Positions 55,030-64,000 of a DNA stretch of 64,000 bases are shown here, in pieces; the stretch's first letter is position 1, and the number at the start of each line of letters is the position of its first letter. Made by a program: the position numbers and the translations under genes. The DNA is from Roseateles oligotrophus (GTDB taxonomy: Bacteria; Pseudomonadota; Gammaproteobacteria; Burkholderiales; Burkholderiaceae_C): the NCBI RefSeq assembly GCF_014204525.1, contig NZ_JACHLP010000001.1:682001-746000 (forward strand), given 5' to 3'. Below the pieces are notes generated by a model. It was not told the origin of the DNA. It ran no database searches and saw only the letters and a program-made list of their open reading frames with translations.

Positions 55030-58000
55030 ATGAGCAATTTCGCGTTCCTGCAAGCCGAATGGAGCTTCCTGCACGAGGCCGCCCACCGCGCCGAGCAGGC
55101 CGTCTACAGCGACCCGCGCACGGCCTGCTTCTACGCGCGCCGCGGCCTCGAATTGGGCGTGGCATGGCTGTACGCCCATGACAAGGCTTTCAAGGTTCCG
55201 TATCAGGACAATCTGAGCGCCTTCATCTTCGAGCCCAGCTTCCGCCAGCAGGTGGGCGATGCGTTGTTCACCAAGGCCAAGCTCATCAAAGACCTTGGCA
55301 ATATGGCCGTGCACAGCCAGAAAAAAGTGCTGGAGAGCGATGCGCTCTCGGCCACCCGCGAGCTGTTCCACTTCTGCTTCTGGCTGGCGCGGCGCTATGG
55401 CCGCATGGCAAGACCTGACCCCGGCCTGAGCTTCGCCCCAGCGCTGCTGCCCAAGGTGGCCGCCACGCCGGCCCTGACCCAGCCGCAGCTGCAAAAGCTC
55501 TCCGCCGAACTGGCCGAGCGCAATGAGGCGCTGGCCCTGCTGCGCAACGAGAAGGCCGCGCTCGACACCGAATTGCAGCAACTGCGCGCCGAGGTGGCGG
55601 CGGCCAAGCAGGCCAATGCGGCCGAGCCGGACACCCACGATTACTCCGAAGCCGAGACCCGCAAGGCCTATATCGACCTCTTGCTACGCGAGGCGGGCTG
55701 GAACCTCGACCCGGCCAAGAACTTCGAGATTGAAGTCACTGGCATGCCCAATGGCGAGAACAAGGGCTATGTGGATTACGTGTTCTGGGGCGACGATGGC
55801 AAACCGCTGATGCTGGTGGAGGCCAAGCGCAGCACGCGCAGCCCCAAGGTGGGCCAGCAGCAGGCCAAGCTGTATGCCGACTGTTTGGAGGCGATGTACG
55901 GCCAGCGCCCCGTCATCTTCTACTCGAACGGCTACGAGCACTGGATGTGGGACGACAAGGCCTTTCCGCCGCGCGCCGTGCAGGGCTTTTACAAGAAGGA
56001 TGAGCTGGAGTTGCTCGTCCTGCGCCGCAGCAGCCGCAAGAAGCTGGCCGAGGCGCCCGTCAACCCCGCCATCGTGGAGCGTTACTACCAGACCCGCGCG
56101 GTGCGCCGCGTGGGCGAGACCTTCGAGGTGGACCACCAGCGCAAGTCCCTGCTGGTGATGGCCACCGGCAGCGGCAAGACCCGCACCGTCATCGCCTTGG
56201 TGGACGTGCTGATGCGCAGCAACTGGGTCAAGCGCGTGCTGTTTCTGGCCGACCGGGTGGCACTGGTCAATCAGGCGGTCAATGCCTTCAAGAAGCATCT
56301 ACCCGACGCGGCGCCGGTCAATCTGGTGAGCGAGAAGTCCACCGAGGGCCGGGTCTTCGTCTCGACCTACCCGACCATGATGGGCCTCATCGACGAGGCG
56401 CAGGACGGCCTGCGGCGCTTCGGCGTCGGGCACTTCGACCTCATCGTCATCGACGAGGCACACCGTTCGGTCTACCAGAAGTACCGGGCCATATTCGATT
56501 ACTTCGACAGCCTGCTGGTGGGGCTGACGGCCACGCCCAAGGACGAAATCGACAAGAACACCTATGGGCTGTTCGACCTCGAAACCGGCGTGCCCACCGA
56601 TGCCTACACGCTGGAACAGGCCATTGCCGATGGACACCTGGTCAGGCCCATACCTATCTCGGTGCCGCTGAAGTTCCAACGCGAGGGCATCAAGTACAGC
56701 GACCTCAGCGACGACGAGAAGGAGCAGTGGGACGCCCTCGAATGGAACGAGGAAGGCACGGTGCCCGACGAGGTGGACGCGGCCGAGCTGAACCAGTGGC
56801 TGTTCAACACCGACACCGTGGACAAGGCGCTGCAACTGCTGATGACCCGCGGCCACAAGGTGGCGGGTGGTGACAGGCTGGGCAAGACCATCGTCTTCGC
56901 CAAGAACAACGGCCATGCCGACTTCATCGTCGAGCGCTTCAACCTCAACTACCCGCAGCACAAGGGCCACTTCGCGCGCGTCATCACCTACAAGACCGAG
57001 TACGCGCAAAGCCTCATCGACGATTTCTCCAACAAGGACAAGATGCCGCACATCGCGGCCTCGGTGGACATGTTGGACACGGGCGTGGACATCCCGGAAG
57101 TGGTCAATCTGGTCTTCTTCAAGATGGTCAGGTCGAAGACCAAGTTCTGGCAGATGGTGGGCCGTGGCACGCGCCTGTGCAAAGACCTCTTCGGCCCCGG
57201 CGAGGACAAGCGCGACTTCTACATCTTCGACTTCTGCGGCAACCTCGAATTCTTCAGCCAGAACCCGGAATTCAGCGAGGGTGCGAGCACCGAGGCGCTG
57301 TCCACCCGGCTGTTCAAGGCTCGGCTGCAAGTCGTCCTCGAACTCGACAAGAAGCTGCAGCAAGGCGTGACCGAGGGCGAGCCACCGCCCTATGGCGGCC
57401 ACCCCTCCGTGCAGCAACTGCGCGGCGACATCGCCACGATGCTGCATGAGAAGGTGTTGGCGATGAACGTCGATAACTTCGTCGTCCGTCCGCAGCGCCG
57501 CTTTGTGGAAAAGTTCGCCAAGCCCGAGGCCTGGGCCGCGCTGGGCGCCGATGAGGTCGAGGAACTGAACACCAAGCTGGCCGACCTGCCGTCTGCGCTC
57601 ACCGACGACGACGAAGAGGCCAAGCGCTTCGACATGCTGGTGTTGCGCACCCAGCTGGCCATCCTGCAGGCCAAGCCCGAGTTCGCCTCGCTGCGCGAGC
57701 GCATCCAGCGCATTGCCGTCGAACTGGAAGGGCAGATGGCCATCCCGGCCATCAAGGCCGAGGCCGTGCTGATTCAGGCGCTGGGCAGCGATGAATGGTG
57801 GGAAGGCGTGACCGTGCCCATGCTGGAAACGGTGCGCAGACGGCTGCGAGCACTCATCAAGCTCATCCCCAAGGGCCAGAAAAAGGTGGTCTACACCGAC
57901 TTCCAAGACGAGTTGGGCGAGGCCTCGGTCATCGACCTTCCGCAGGTCACGGCCGGCCTCAACATGAGCAAGTTCAAGGACAAGGCCCGTGTCTTCCTGA

Positions 58001-58428
58001 AAGCCCACGAATCGCATTTGTCACTGCAGCGGCTCAGGCGCAACCAGCCGCTGACCGCGACCGATTTGGACGAACTGGAAAAGATGCTGCTGGAGGCCGG
58101 CGGCACCCCGGCACTCATCAGCGAGGCCAGCGCGCTGAGCCATGGGCTGGGCCTGTTCGTGCGCTCCTTGGTCGGCTTGGACTTTGAAGCCGCAATGCAG
58201 GCCTTCAGCGAGTTCATCAACGGCAGCACGGCCACCCCGAATCAGATTGAATTCATCAACCTGGTGGTGCAGGAACTGACCCAGACCGGCGTCATGGCGC
58301 CGGGCCGATTGTTCGAATCGCCGTTTACCGACGTGAATGCCCAAGGGCCGCTAGGTGTCTTCCCGCCGGCCAAGGTGACCCAACTCCTTGGCGTGTTAAA
58401 TCACATCCGCGAACAAGCGGCCGCCTGA
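55030..58428 (+). CDS. hsdR: Type I restriction endonuclease subunit HsdR (EcoEI type)
   Basis: 1132 residues. An N-terminal DUF4145-like region (about 1-120), a coiled-coil (about 150-195), a PD-(D/E)xK nuclease (D249 and E264-x-K266 in LMLVEAKRS), SF2 helicase motifs: ATGSGKT (378-384) and DEAH (475-478), then the EcoEI-type C-terminal domain. With HsdM and HsdS it cleaves unmodified DNA after translocation. Full length, no frameshift. It follows fic by 52 bases. Confidence 0.95.
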   Translation: MSNFAFLQAEWSFLHEAAHRAEQAVYSDPRTACFYARRGLELGVAWLYAHDKAFKVPYQDNLSAFIFEPSFRQQVGDALFTKAKLIKDLGNMAVHSQKKVLESDALSATRELFHFCFWLARRYGRMARPDPGLSFAPALLPKVAATPALTQPQLQKLSAELAERNEALALLRNEKAALDTELQQLRAEVAAAKQANAAEPDTHDYSEAETRKAYIDLLLREAGWNLDPAKNFEIEVTGMPNGENKGYVDYVFWGDDGKPLMLVEAKRSTRSPKVGQQQAKLYADCLEAMYGQRPVIFYSNGYEHWMWDDKAFPPRAVQGFYKKDELELLVLRRSSRKKLAEAPVNPAIVERYYQTRAVRRVGETFEVDHQRKSLLVMATGSGKTRTVIALVDVLMRSNWVKRVLFLADRVALVNQAVNAFKKHLPDAAPVNLVSEKSTEGRVFVSTYPTMMGLIDEAQDGLRRFGVGHFDLIVIDEAHRSVYQKYRAIFDYFDSLLVGLTATPKDEIDKNTYGLFDLETGVPTDAYTLEQAIADGHLVRPIPISVPLKFQREGIKYSDLSDDEKEQWDALEWNEEGTVPDEVDAAELNQWLFNTDTVDKALQLLMTRGHKVAGGDRLGKTIVFAKNNGHADFIVERFNLNYPQHKGHFARVITYKTEYAQSLIDDFSNKDKMPHIAASVDMLDTGVDIPEVVNLVFFKMVRSKTKFWQMVGRGTRLCKDLFGPGEDKRDFYIFDFCGNLEFFSQNPEFSEGASTEALSTRLFKARLQVVLELDKKLQQGVTEGEPPPYGGHPSVQQLRGDIATMLHEKVLAMNVDNFVVRPQRRFVEKFAKPEAWAALGADEVEELNTKLADLPSALTDDDEEAKRFDMLVLRTQLAILQAKPEFASLRERIQRIAVELEGQMAIPAIKAEAVLIQALGSDEWWEGVTVPMLETVRRRLRALIKLIPKGQKKVVYTDFQDELGEASVIDLPQVTAGLNMSKFKDKARVFLKAHESHLSLQRLRRNQPLTATDLDELEKMLLEAGGTPALISEASALSHGLGLFVRSLVGLDFEAAMQAFSEFINGSTATPNQIEFINLVVQELTQTGVMAPGRLFESPFTDVNAQGPLGVFPPAKVTQLLGVLNHIREQAAA

Positions 58429-58438
58429 CTCTGCCCAT

Positions 58439-60157
58439 TCAGTCCGCGCGCAGTATCCGCCCCGGCTGAATCTGCTTCAGCGCGGCCGGGTTGTCCGTCA
58501 GCCACTCGGCCATGGCGTCGATATCCACACCCAGGCTGACCCGGTCGCGGCCTTGGCGCAGCAGGCTGTGGCCGTCGCCCCCATCGGCCATGAAGTTGTT
58601 GACCACCAGGCGGTAGGCTTTGTTCTCGTCCAAGGGCTGGCCGTCGACCCTGATGTCTTGCAGCTGGGCCACACCGCCCGCACCGACCTGCCAGCGGTAG
58701 CGCAGGCTGCTGGAGACCTGCAAAAAGCGCGGCGGTGCATCGCCCTTGGGCAGTTGGCGCTGCAGCAGCTCGCGCAGCTGGGCACCGCTGAGCGTCATCA
58801 CCACCAGCTCGTTGGCAAAGGGCTGGATGGCGAAGAGATCGCTCATGGTCACCATGCGGTCGGCTTCCACCACCAGGTCAGCGCGAATGCCGCCGGGGTT
58901 CATCAAGGCGATATCGGCCGGGCCGCGCTTCTTGGCGTAGGCCAGCTGGGAGTCGGCAATCAGATTGCCCAGGGTCGAATCACCAAACGGCGCCTTGGCA
59001 CCGCGCGCCGCCCCCTGGTCGAGCTGGGCCACCGGCTTGTTGCGCACCGCCGCCGTCAGCTCGGCCGCGCGCTGCACCAGGGCCACAAAAGCCGGATTGG
59101 GCGTGTAAGCCGACTGCAACACCGGATGGTTGACGGCTTCGGCGGAGAGTACCCGATGGGCGGCATCCAGCTGCAGCCGGCTCTCGGTCACCCAGCCACC
59201 GTAGCTGCCGGCCTGTACCAGCAGGCGGCCGTTGATCTTGCAGGTATAGGCCTGATGGGTATGGCCGCTGATGATGAGGGCATAGGCGGGGTCCAGGCGC
59301 TTGGCAATGTCCACGCCGCGGCCTTGCAGGCCGGGGCATTCGTAGCTGGCATCATTGGCCGCGCCCGGGTGGCTGGCGCCTTCATGCATCACCGCCACCA
59401 GCAGCTGGGCGCCTTCTGCCCGCAACTGAGGGACCAGGGCATTGAGGGTGATGGCCTCATCGGCAAAGCGCAGGCCCTGGATGCTGCGCGGCACTACCAC
59501 CGAGGGCGTGTCGCGGGTGATGGCGCCCACAAAGGCGATCTTGACGCCGCCCACCTCCTTGATCACATGGCTGGGCAGCAAGGGCTTGCCGGTGTTGGCG
59601 TCGAGCAGATTGGCCGCCAGATAGGGGAAGCCCGGGCCCTTGAAACCGGGCCAGGCGCAGCCCTCGCCCGGGCATTCGCCGCGCGCCTTGCGCAGCAGCT
59701 CCGGCAGGCCGGAGTCCAGCTCATGGTTGCCCAGGGCACTGGCCGCCAGATCCAGCTCACCGAGGGCGGACAGGGTGGGCTCATCGCGCAGCAGCGAAGA
59801 CAGCTGGGGCGAGGCCCCGATCAAATCGCCGGCCGCGACAAACACCGAGTGCTCGCGACCCGCGCGCAGCTTTTGCATGGCGCTGGCCAGATAGGCCACG
59901 CCGCCGGCAGCCTGGGGCTTCACTTCGCCGGTTTGCGCGTCCGGCAGACGGGGCATCAGGGGCGTGGGTGATTTGGGCTGGATATGGCCGTGGAAATCGT
60001 TGATCGAAAAAATGCTCAGCTCACGCGCCACCGCCGGTGCGCTGCTCGCACCCGTGGCTTCGGGGCGGCTGGCACAAGCCGCCAGCAAGGACAGCAGCGC
60101 GAGGCTGGCGAGGGTCTGAGCGCACGGGAAACGGTGGTTTTTCGGCAGTTGCAACAC
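58439..60157 (-). CDS. 5'-nucleotidase/2',3'-cyclic phosphodiesterase family lipoprotein
   Basis: 572 residues. The lipobox is LAAC (C28), so the protein is anchored to the envelope and faces the periplasm. An N-terminal metallophosphatase domain (IFSINDFHGHIQ, AGDLIGASPQ, GNHELDSG, SGHTHQAY) is followed by the 5'-nucleotidase substrate domain (about 360-572, FANELVVMTLSGAQLRELL, NNFMADGGDGHS). Likely roles are salvage of extracellular nucleotides. The start is a GTG at 60157 with GGAG six bases before; a TTG three bases later is also possible. Convergent with hsdR. Confidence 0.92.
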   Translation of the reverse strand: MLQLPKNHRFPCAQTLASLALLSLLAACASRPEATGASSAPAVARELSIFSINDFHGHIQPKSPTPLMPRLPDAQTGEVKPQAAGGVAYLASAMQKLRAGREHSVFVAAGDLIGASPQLSSLLRDEPTLSALGELDLAASALGNHELDSGLPELLRKARGECPGEGCAWPGFKGPGFPYLAANLLDANTGKPLLPSHVIKEVGGVKIAFVGAITRDTPSVVVPRSIQGLRFADEAITLNALVPQLRAEGAQLLVAVMHEGASHPGAANDASYECPGLQGRGVDIAKRLDPAYALIISGHTHQAYTCKINGRLLVQAGSYGGWVTESRLQLDAAHRVLSAEAVNHPVLQSAYTPNPAFVALVQRAAELTAAVRNKPVAQLDQGAARGAKAPFGDSTLGNLIADSQLAYAKKRGPADIALMNPGGIRADLVVEADRMVTMSDLFAIQPFANELVVMTLSGAQLRELLQRQLPKGDAPPRFLQVSSSLRYRWQVGAGGVAQLQDIRVDGQPLDENKAYRLVVNNFMADGGDGHSLLRQGRDRVSLGVDIDAMAEWLTDNPAALKQIQPGRILRAD

Positions 60158-60746
60158 AGGAATCTCCGAGGAACGAGGGCCGGCAAAGGCAAGGGGCGGC
60201 GGATCTTAACGCCGGCCTGAAACACCTGCCGCGCACCCGGCCAGGCCCGCTGGACGGCGGCCAAGGCTGGACTGTCGCCTTGGCGCGACACCCCTCATCC
60301 GGCCTCGGATGTGTCACCGAACTTGCATATTCCTAAATGAAAATTGCAGGTGTCCAGGTTTCGCTGGGTGTCGCTTGGGTAAAGCACGGGGACCGAAAGA
60401 TTGACCCCCGCCCTAAAGTAAGCCAGTGGAAGCCGAGCAAAAAACAGGCGGGCCCGTCCCAAGACGCGCTGCTCACCTGCCCAGCCCGGCAACCTGAGAC
60501 AAAAACTCCCGAGATTTGCAGCTGTTTTGCCCTGAAACCGGCGTCCGCAAACGTTGGCGCCGGAGGGTGGAGACGGCTTTCGAAGAGTTTCAACAAGAAC
60601 ATCGACAGGGCGCTTGGCAATTGGGGCGCACCGCAGTTTCTAGGTTCTCAGCGCGGGAATGGCCAACAGCAAACGTTTGCTCTTGCGCTGGGATCAGCAG
60701 TTTTGGTTTTGGCGTTTTTACGTGTTCGCTTTGAGGAGCATTCGAC
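60158..60746. other. 589-base intergenic region upstream of the Oar-type receptor
   Basis: Divergent region between the nucleotidase and receptor genes. It holds a perfect 14-base palindrome (60668-60681), listed separately, and a six-base hairpin CCGGCG/CGCCGG near 60540-60565. Open frames on both strands (for example plus 60337-60750) show no family features and run into the receptor start, so they are not called. Confidence 0.6.
60668..60681. promoter_or_regulatory. LacI-family-like operator
   Basis: AGCAAACGTTTGCT is a perfect dyad with the central CG and GCAAACGTTTGC core seen in LacI/PurR-type operators. It lies 65 bases before the receptor ATG, a plausible place for a repressor or activator site. 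Confidence 0.5.
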
Positions 60747-63700
60747 ATGAGCAGGCAAGATTCAGGGTTTTCAATTTTTTCTAGAACCGCACTCAGCGTG
60801 GCGGTGGCCATTGTTGCGGCCGCGCCCGCGATGGCGCAAAACACCACGGCCGCCATCGGTGGTCGCGTGTTAACGGCCGAGGGCAAGCCCGTGGCCGGTG
60901 CCAGCGTTGTCATCCTGCACCGCGAGTCGGGCTCGGTGAACAATCTGCTGACGGACAACGAAGGCCGTTACTCCACCCGCGGTCTGCGCGTGGGCGGTCC
61001 CTACACCGTCACGGTGAGCAAGGGTGCCGACAAAGATGTGCGCAACGACATCTATCTGCAACTGGCCGAGAGCCTGAACCTCGACATCACCGTGGGTGCC
61101 AATGTGCTGGCCACCGTGGTGGTGACCGGCTCCAATGCGGCCGGCGCCAAGATCAATAACAGTAATATGGGCGCCAACACGGCCGTCAGCCGCAAGGAAT
61201 TGGACGCCTACGCCTCGATCGCCCGCAGCCTGCAGGACTATGCCCGCGTCGACCCCCGCCTGGCACAGACCGACAAAGAGCGCGGCGAGATCTCGGCCCT
61301 GGGCCAGAACGCCCGCTTCAACACCATCACCATCGACGGCGTCCGCACCAACGACACCTTCGGTCTGGAGGGCAATAACCTGCCCACCATCAAGCAGCCG
61401 ATCTCCATCGATGCCATCGAGGCCGTGCAGGTCAATCTGTCCAATTTCGACGTCTCCCAACAAGGCTATACCGGCGCCAATATCAATGCCGTGACCAAGT
61501 CGGGCACCAACGAGTTCAAGGGCAGCGTCTACTACGTCTACCGCGACGACAAGCTCTCCGGCAAACGCTTCAACCGCACGAACGAGAGCTTTTACGACGC
61601 CCCCGCCTTCAAGGAAGACACCAAGGGCTTCACCCTGGGCGGCCCCATCGTCAAGGACAAGCTGTTCTTCTTTGCTTCCTACGAAGACTTCAAGAGCACC
61701 CGTGCTGCCCCCACTTTTGGCCCGATCGGCAGCGCCATGACCAATGTGGGCATCACGCCCGCCCAGATCGCCGCCGCCCAGGCCGTGGCCCAAGGCTATG
61801 GCATCGACATTGGCAGCTCCGAGACCACCGGCACCGAGGTGAAGGTGAAGGACTACCTGCTCAAGCTGGACTGGAACATCAATGCCCAGCACCGGGCCAA
61901 TCTGCGCTTCGCCAAGACCGAGCAGGCAGAGCCGACCTATGCCGGCTTCTCGCCCACCGCCTTGTCGCTGAGCTCCTACTGGTGGACCCAGAAGAAGACC
62001 ATCCAGACCGTGGTCGGCCAATGGTTCGCGGACTGGACCCCAGACTTCTCCACCGAGTTCAAGCTGTCCAAGCGCGACTACGACAGCGTGCCTCAGAACA
62101 ATATCGATCTGCCCCAGATCCAGTTGATCTATCCCTCAGACGCCACCTACAAATCGGACCGCACCCTGTTCTTCGGTACCGAAAACAGCCGCCAGTTCAA
62201 TGTCTTGCGCACCAAGACCTGGGACGGCTACTTCGCCGGCACCTGGAATCTGGACGACCATGAGTTGAAGTTCGGCGCCGACTACAGCAGCAACGACACC
62301 TACAACGCCTTCTTGCAGAACACCAAGGGCAACTACAGTTTCCGCGGCACCGATCCGGCAGCACTGTGGAAGGCCGGCATTCCCAGCGGCTATGCCGTCC
62401 AACTGCCTCTGGCAGGCAAGTCCCTGGAAGATGGCGTGGCACAGTGGAAGCTCAACAATGTGGGCTTGTTCGTTCAGGACACCTGGACCGTCAACCGCAA
62501 CCTGACCCTGACCGCCGGCCTGCGCCTGGATCGTGCATCCACGCCCGACTCCCCGATCTACAACGCCAAGGCCCAGGCCGCATTCGGCTACGACAACAGC
62601 CAGACCATCGATGGCCAGACCCTGGTCCAACCGCGCTTCGGTTTCAACTATGCCTTCAAGGGCCTGGAACAGAAGAAGGCGCAGCTGCGCGGAGGCTTCG
62701 GCCTGTTCCAGGGCTCGGCGGCCAATGTGTGGCTGTCCAATCCCTACTCGAACTCGGGTGCAGCCACCGCTACCTTCAACTGCGGGGCAACCACGACGCC
62801 TTGCGCTTCGACCAAGTTCACCACCGACACCAACAACCAACCCCAAGTAGCCGGCCAGCCCCCGGCTTTGAACGTCGACATCCTGTCGCCCGGCCTGAAG
62901 CAGCCCTCGGTCTGGAAGTTCAATCTGGGCCTGGACACCGAACTGCCCTGGGCCGGCTTGGTCGCTGGCGTGGACCTCTTGTCCACCAAGACCAAGGACG
63001 GCATTTACTACCGCCACCTGAATCTGGGTGCCCCGGTCAATACCGCGCCTGATGGTCGCGAGATGTACTACAACGCCGCGGGCCAAAACGTGAACTGCTG
63101 GGTCAACGGCGACTCCACCGCCACGACCGGTTGCGGCGCTCAGGCAAAGAGCAACCGCGACAAGAACTTCAACAATGTGCTGCTCGCCGAGCGCACCAGT
63201 CAGGGCGGCGGCAATGCCCTGACCCTGCAGCTCTCGCAGCAGAACCAGGGCTGGTCCTGGTCCACCGCCTACACCCGCACGGCCGCCAAGGAAGTCAGCC
63301 CCCTGACCTCCTCGACCTCCAGCTCCAACTACGGCAACCGCGCCGTCTTCAACCCCAATGAAGACGTCAACGCCACCTCGGCCACGCTGATTCAAGACCG
63401 CGTGTCCGCGACCGTGAACTGGTCCAAGGCCTTTGTGGGCAAGTACAAGACGACCGTGGGTCTGATGTATGAGGGTCGCACCGGCAAGCCCTATAGCTGG
63501 ACCTTCAAGAACGATATGAACGGTGACGGCTACGCGGGCAACGACCTGATGTACATCCCCAGCGCCCCCGGTTCGGGCGAAGTGATCTTCCGCGGCACCA
63601 AGGCCAGCGGCATGAGCGCCCAGGCCGCCGAGGACTTGTTCTGGCAGGTGGTGAACAGCAACTCGGACCTGAGCGCCGCCAAGGGTGGCGTGATCGGCCG

Positions 63701-64000
63701 CAATACGGCTCGGTCCAAGTTTGCCAACAACTTTGACCTGCGCCTGAGCCAAGACGTTCCTGGATTTACCTCCAGCCAGAAGGGCGTGATCACGCTGGAC
63801 ATCCTGAACTTCGGTAATCTGCTGAACAAGAACTGGGGTCGCATCGACGAGATTGGCTTCAACTCGGGTGGCGGCAACGGTGGCAACCGCCGCGGCTTCG
63901 TCAACTTCGCCGGCATCCAGAACGGCAAGTACGTCTACAGCGTGGTCGGCCCGGATGACTACGAAACCCGCCAGAACAAGGGCGAGTCGCAGTGGGCCAT
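60747..64000 (+). CDS. Oar-type TonB-dependent receptor (3' end outside window)
   Basis: 1084 codons are open and run off the end. A signal peptide (TALSVAVAIVAAAPAMAQ), then a carboxypeptidase-regulatory-like domain (about 31-115, GGRVLTAEGKPVAGASVVI), a plug region (about 125-240, QNARFNTITIDGVRTNDTFGL and TKSGTNEFKGSVYYVYRDD), and a barrel. The Oar family imports large or hydrophobic ligands or exports proteins; in Caulobacterales and Xanthomonadales relatives are linked to carbohydrates. AGGAG precedes the ATG with eight-base spacing. The LacI-like palindrome upstream supports a sugar-responsive role, as an inference. Confidence 0.9.
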   Translation, partial: MSRQDSGFSIFSRTALSVAVAIVAAAPAMAQNTTAAIGGRVLTAEGKPVAGASVVILHRESGSVNNLLTDNEGRYSTRGLRVGGPYTVTVSKGADKDVRNDIYLQLAESLNLDITVGANVLATVVVTGSNAAGAKINNSNMGANTAVSRKELDAYASIARSLQDYARVDPRLAQTDKERGEISALGQNARFNTITIDGVRTNDTFGLEGNNLPTIKQPISIDAIEAVQVNLSNFDVSQQGYTGANINAVTKSGTNEFKGSVYYVYRDDKLSGKRFNRTNESFYDAPAFKEDTKGFTLGGPIVKDKLFFFASYEDFKSTRAAPTFGPIGSAMTNVGITPAQIAAAQAVAQGYGIDIGSSETTGTEVKVKDYLLKLDWNINAQHRANLRFAKTEQAEPTYAGFSPTALSLSSYWWTQKKTIQTVVGQWFADWTPDFSTEFKLSKRDYDSVPQNNIDLPQIQLIYPSDATYKSDRTLFFGTENSRQFNVLRTKTWDGYFAGTWNLDDHELKFGADYSSNDTYNAFLQNTKGNYSFRGTDPAALWKAGIPSGYAVQLPLAGKSLEDGVAQWKLNNVGLFVQDTWTVNRNLTLTAGLRLDRASTPDSPIYNAKAQAAFGYDNSQTIDGQTLVQPRFGFNYAFKGLEQKKAQLRGGFGLFQGSAANVWLSNPYSNSGAATATFNCGATTTPCASTKFTTDTNNQPQVAGQPPALNVDILSPGLKQPSVWKFNLGLDTELPWAGLVAGVDLLSTKTKDGIYYRHLNLGAPVNTAPDGREMYYNAAGQNVNCWVNGDSTATTGCGAQAKSNRDKNFNNVLLAERTSQGGGNALTLQLSQQNQGWSWSTAYTRTAAKEVSPLTSSTSSSNYGNRAVFNPNEDVNATSATLIQDRVSATVNWSKAFVGKYKTTVGLMYEGRTGKPYSWTFKNDMNGDGYAGNDLMYIPSAPGSGEVIFRGTKASGMSAQAAEDLFWQVVNSNSDLSAAKGGVIGRNTARSKFANNFDLRLSQDVPGFTSSQKGVITLDILNFGNLLNKNWGRIDEIGFNSGGGNGGNRRGFVNFAGIQNGKYVYSVVGPDDYETRQNKGESQWA

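Noticed and set aside
49477-58438. Direct repeats of the tRNA 3' end as attL/attR of an integrated island carrying the R-M genes
   Set aside because: I found no integrase and no copy of the tRNA 3' end after hsdR near 58430. Both copies lie on the left side only.
60337-60750. 137-residue plus-strand frame upstream of the Oar-type gene
   Set aside because: It has no ribosome-binding site or known motif and overlaps the receptor start; more likely the leader, possibly with old insertion-sequence remains.

Overview
The window is a 64 kb piece of a high-GC betaproteobacterial chromosome. The best match is the Burkholderiales, in the Roseateles/Paucibacter/Rubrivivax neighbourhood. Evidence for this is the ndk-rlmN-pilW block, divergent rluD/bamD, a sucAB-lpdA operon with a structured sucA leader, and flagellar-type chemotaxis genes. 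The assignment rests on gene order and protein sequence read by eye, not on a database search.

Layout. 1-12.8 kb is housekeeping: pilW (partial), rlmN, ndk, rluB, scpB, rluD, bamD, a DinG/YoaA helicase, a DUF465 protein, a PP2C phosphatase, a secreted coiled-coil protein and zapE. 12.8-18.9 kb is the 2-oxoglutarate dehydrogenase operon (sucA-sucB-SMR exporter-lpdA, minus strand) with a guanidinium/quaternary-ammonium type exporter inserted between sucB and lpdA. 19.2-24.2 kb is mixed: an Fe(II)/2-oxoglutarate oxygenase, a LysR regulator divergent from a DUF2798 protein, a cysteine-cluster protein, an orphan peptide-type binding protein and a PEP-CTERM protein. 24.2-28.8 kb encodes nitronate monooxygenase, an acyl-CoA dehydrogenase and etfBA, with two different palindromic operators upstream of etfB. 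28.9-35.6 kb has murI and a signalling cluster: a soluble hybrid kinase, a NarL-type regulator, then a tightly overlapping YfiN-like cyclase / TonB receptor / YfiR-like trio. 35.9-45.8 kb is a chemotaxis operon (mini-CheZ, cheY, cheA, three chemoreceptors, cheW) behind a good sigma-28 promoter match. 45.9-49.4 kb has a large FtsX-type permease and a DOPA-dioxygenase homologue.

At 49.4 kb lies tRNA-Gly(CCC). It is followed directly by two ~190-bp tandem repeats that each start with the last 19 bases of the tRNA and fold into several hairpins. Two of these hairpins differ between the copies by compensatory base-pair changes. This is the most unusual structure in the window and resembles the rtT repeats behind E. 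coli tyrT. Next to it is a type I restriction-modification island (hsdM, hsdS, a wHTH-nucleotidyltransferase, a HEPN protein, a Fic protein, hsdR). The end of the window holds a 5'-nucleotidase-family lipoprotein and an Oar-type TonB receptor, cut off at the edge, with a LacI-family-like palindrome in its upstream region.

The genes form several functional units: pilus and outer-membrane biogenesis with ribosome modification; TCA cycle plus acyl-CoA oxidation feeding ETF; c-di-GMP and chemotaxis signalling; and a defence island beside a tRNA gene.
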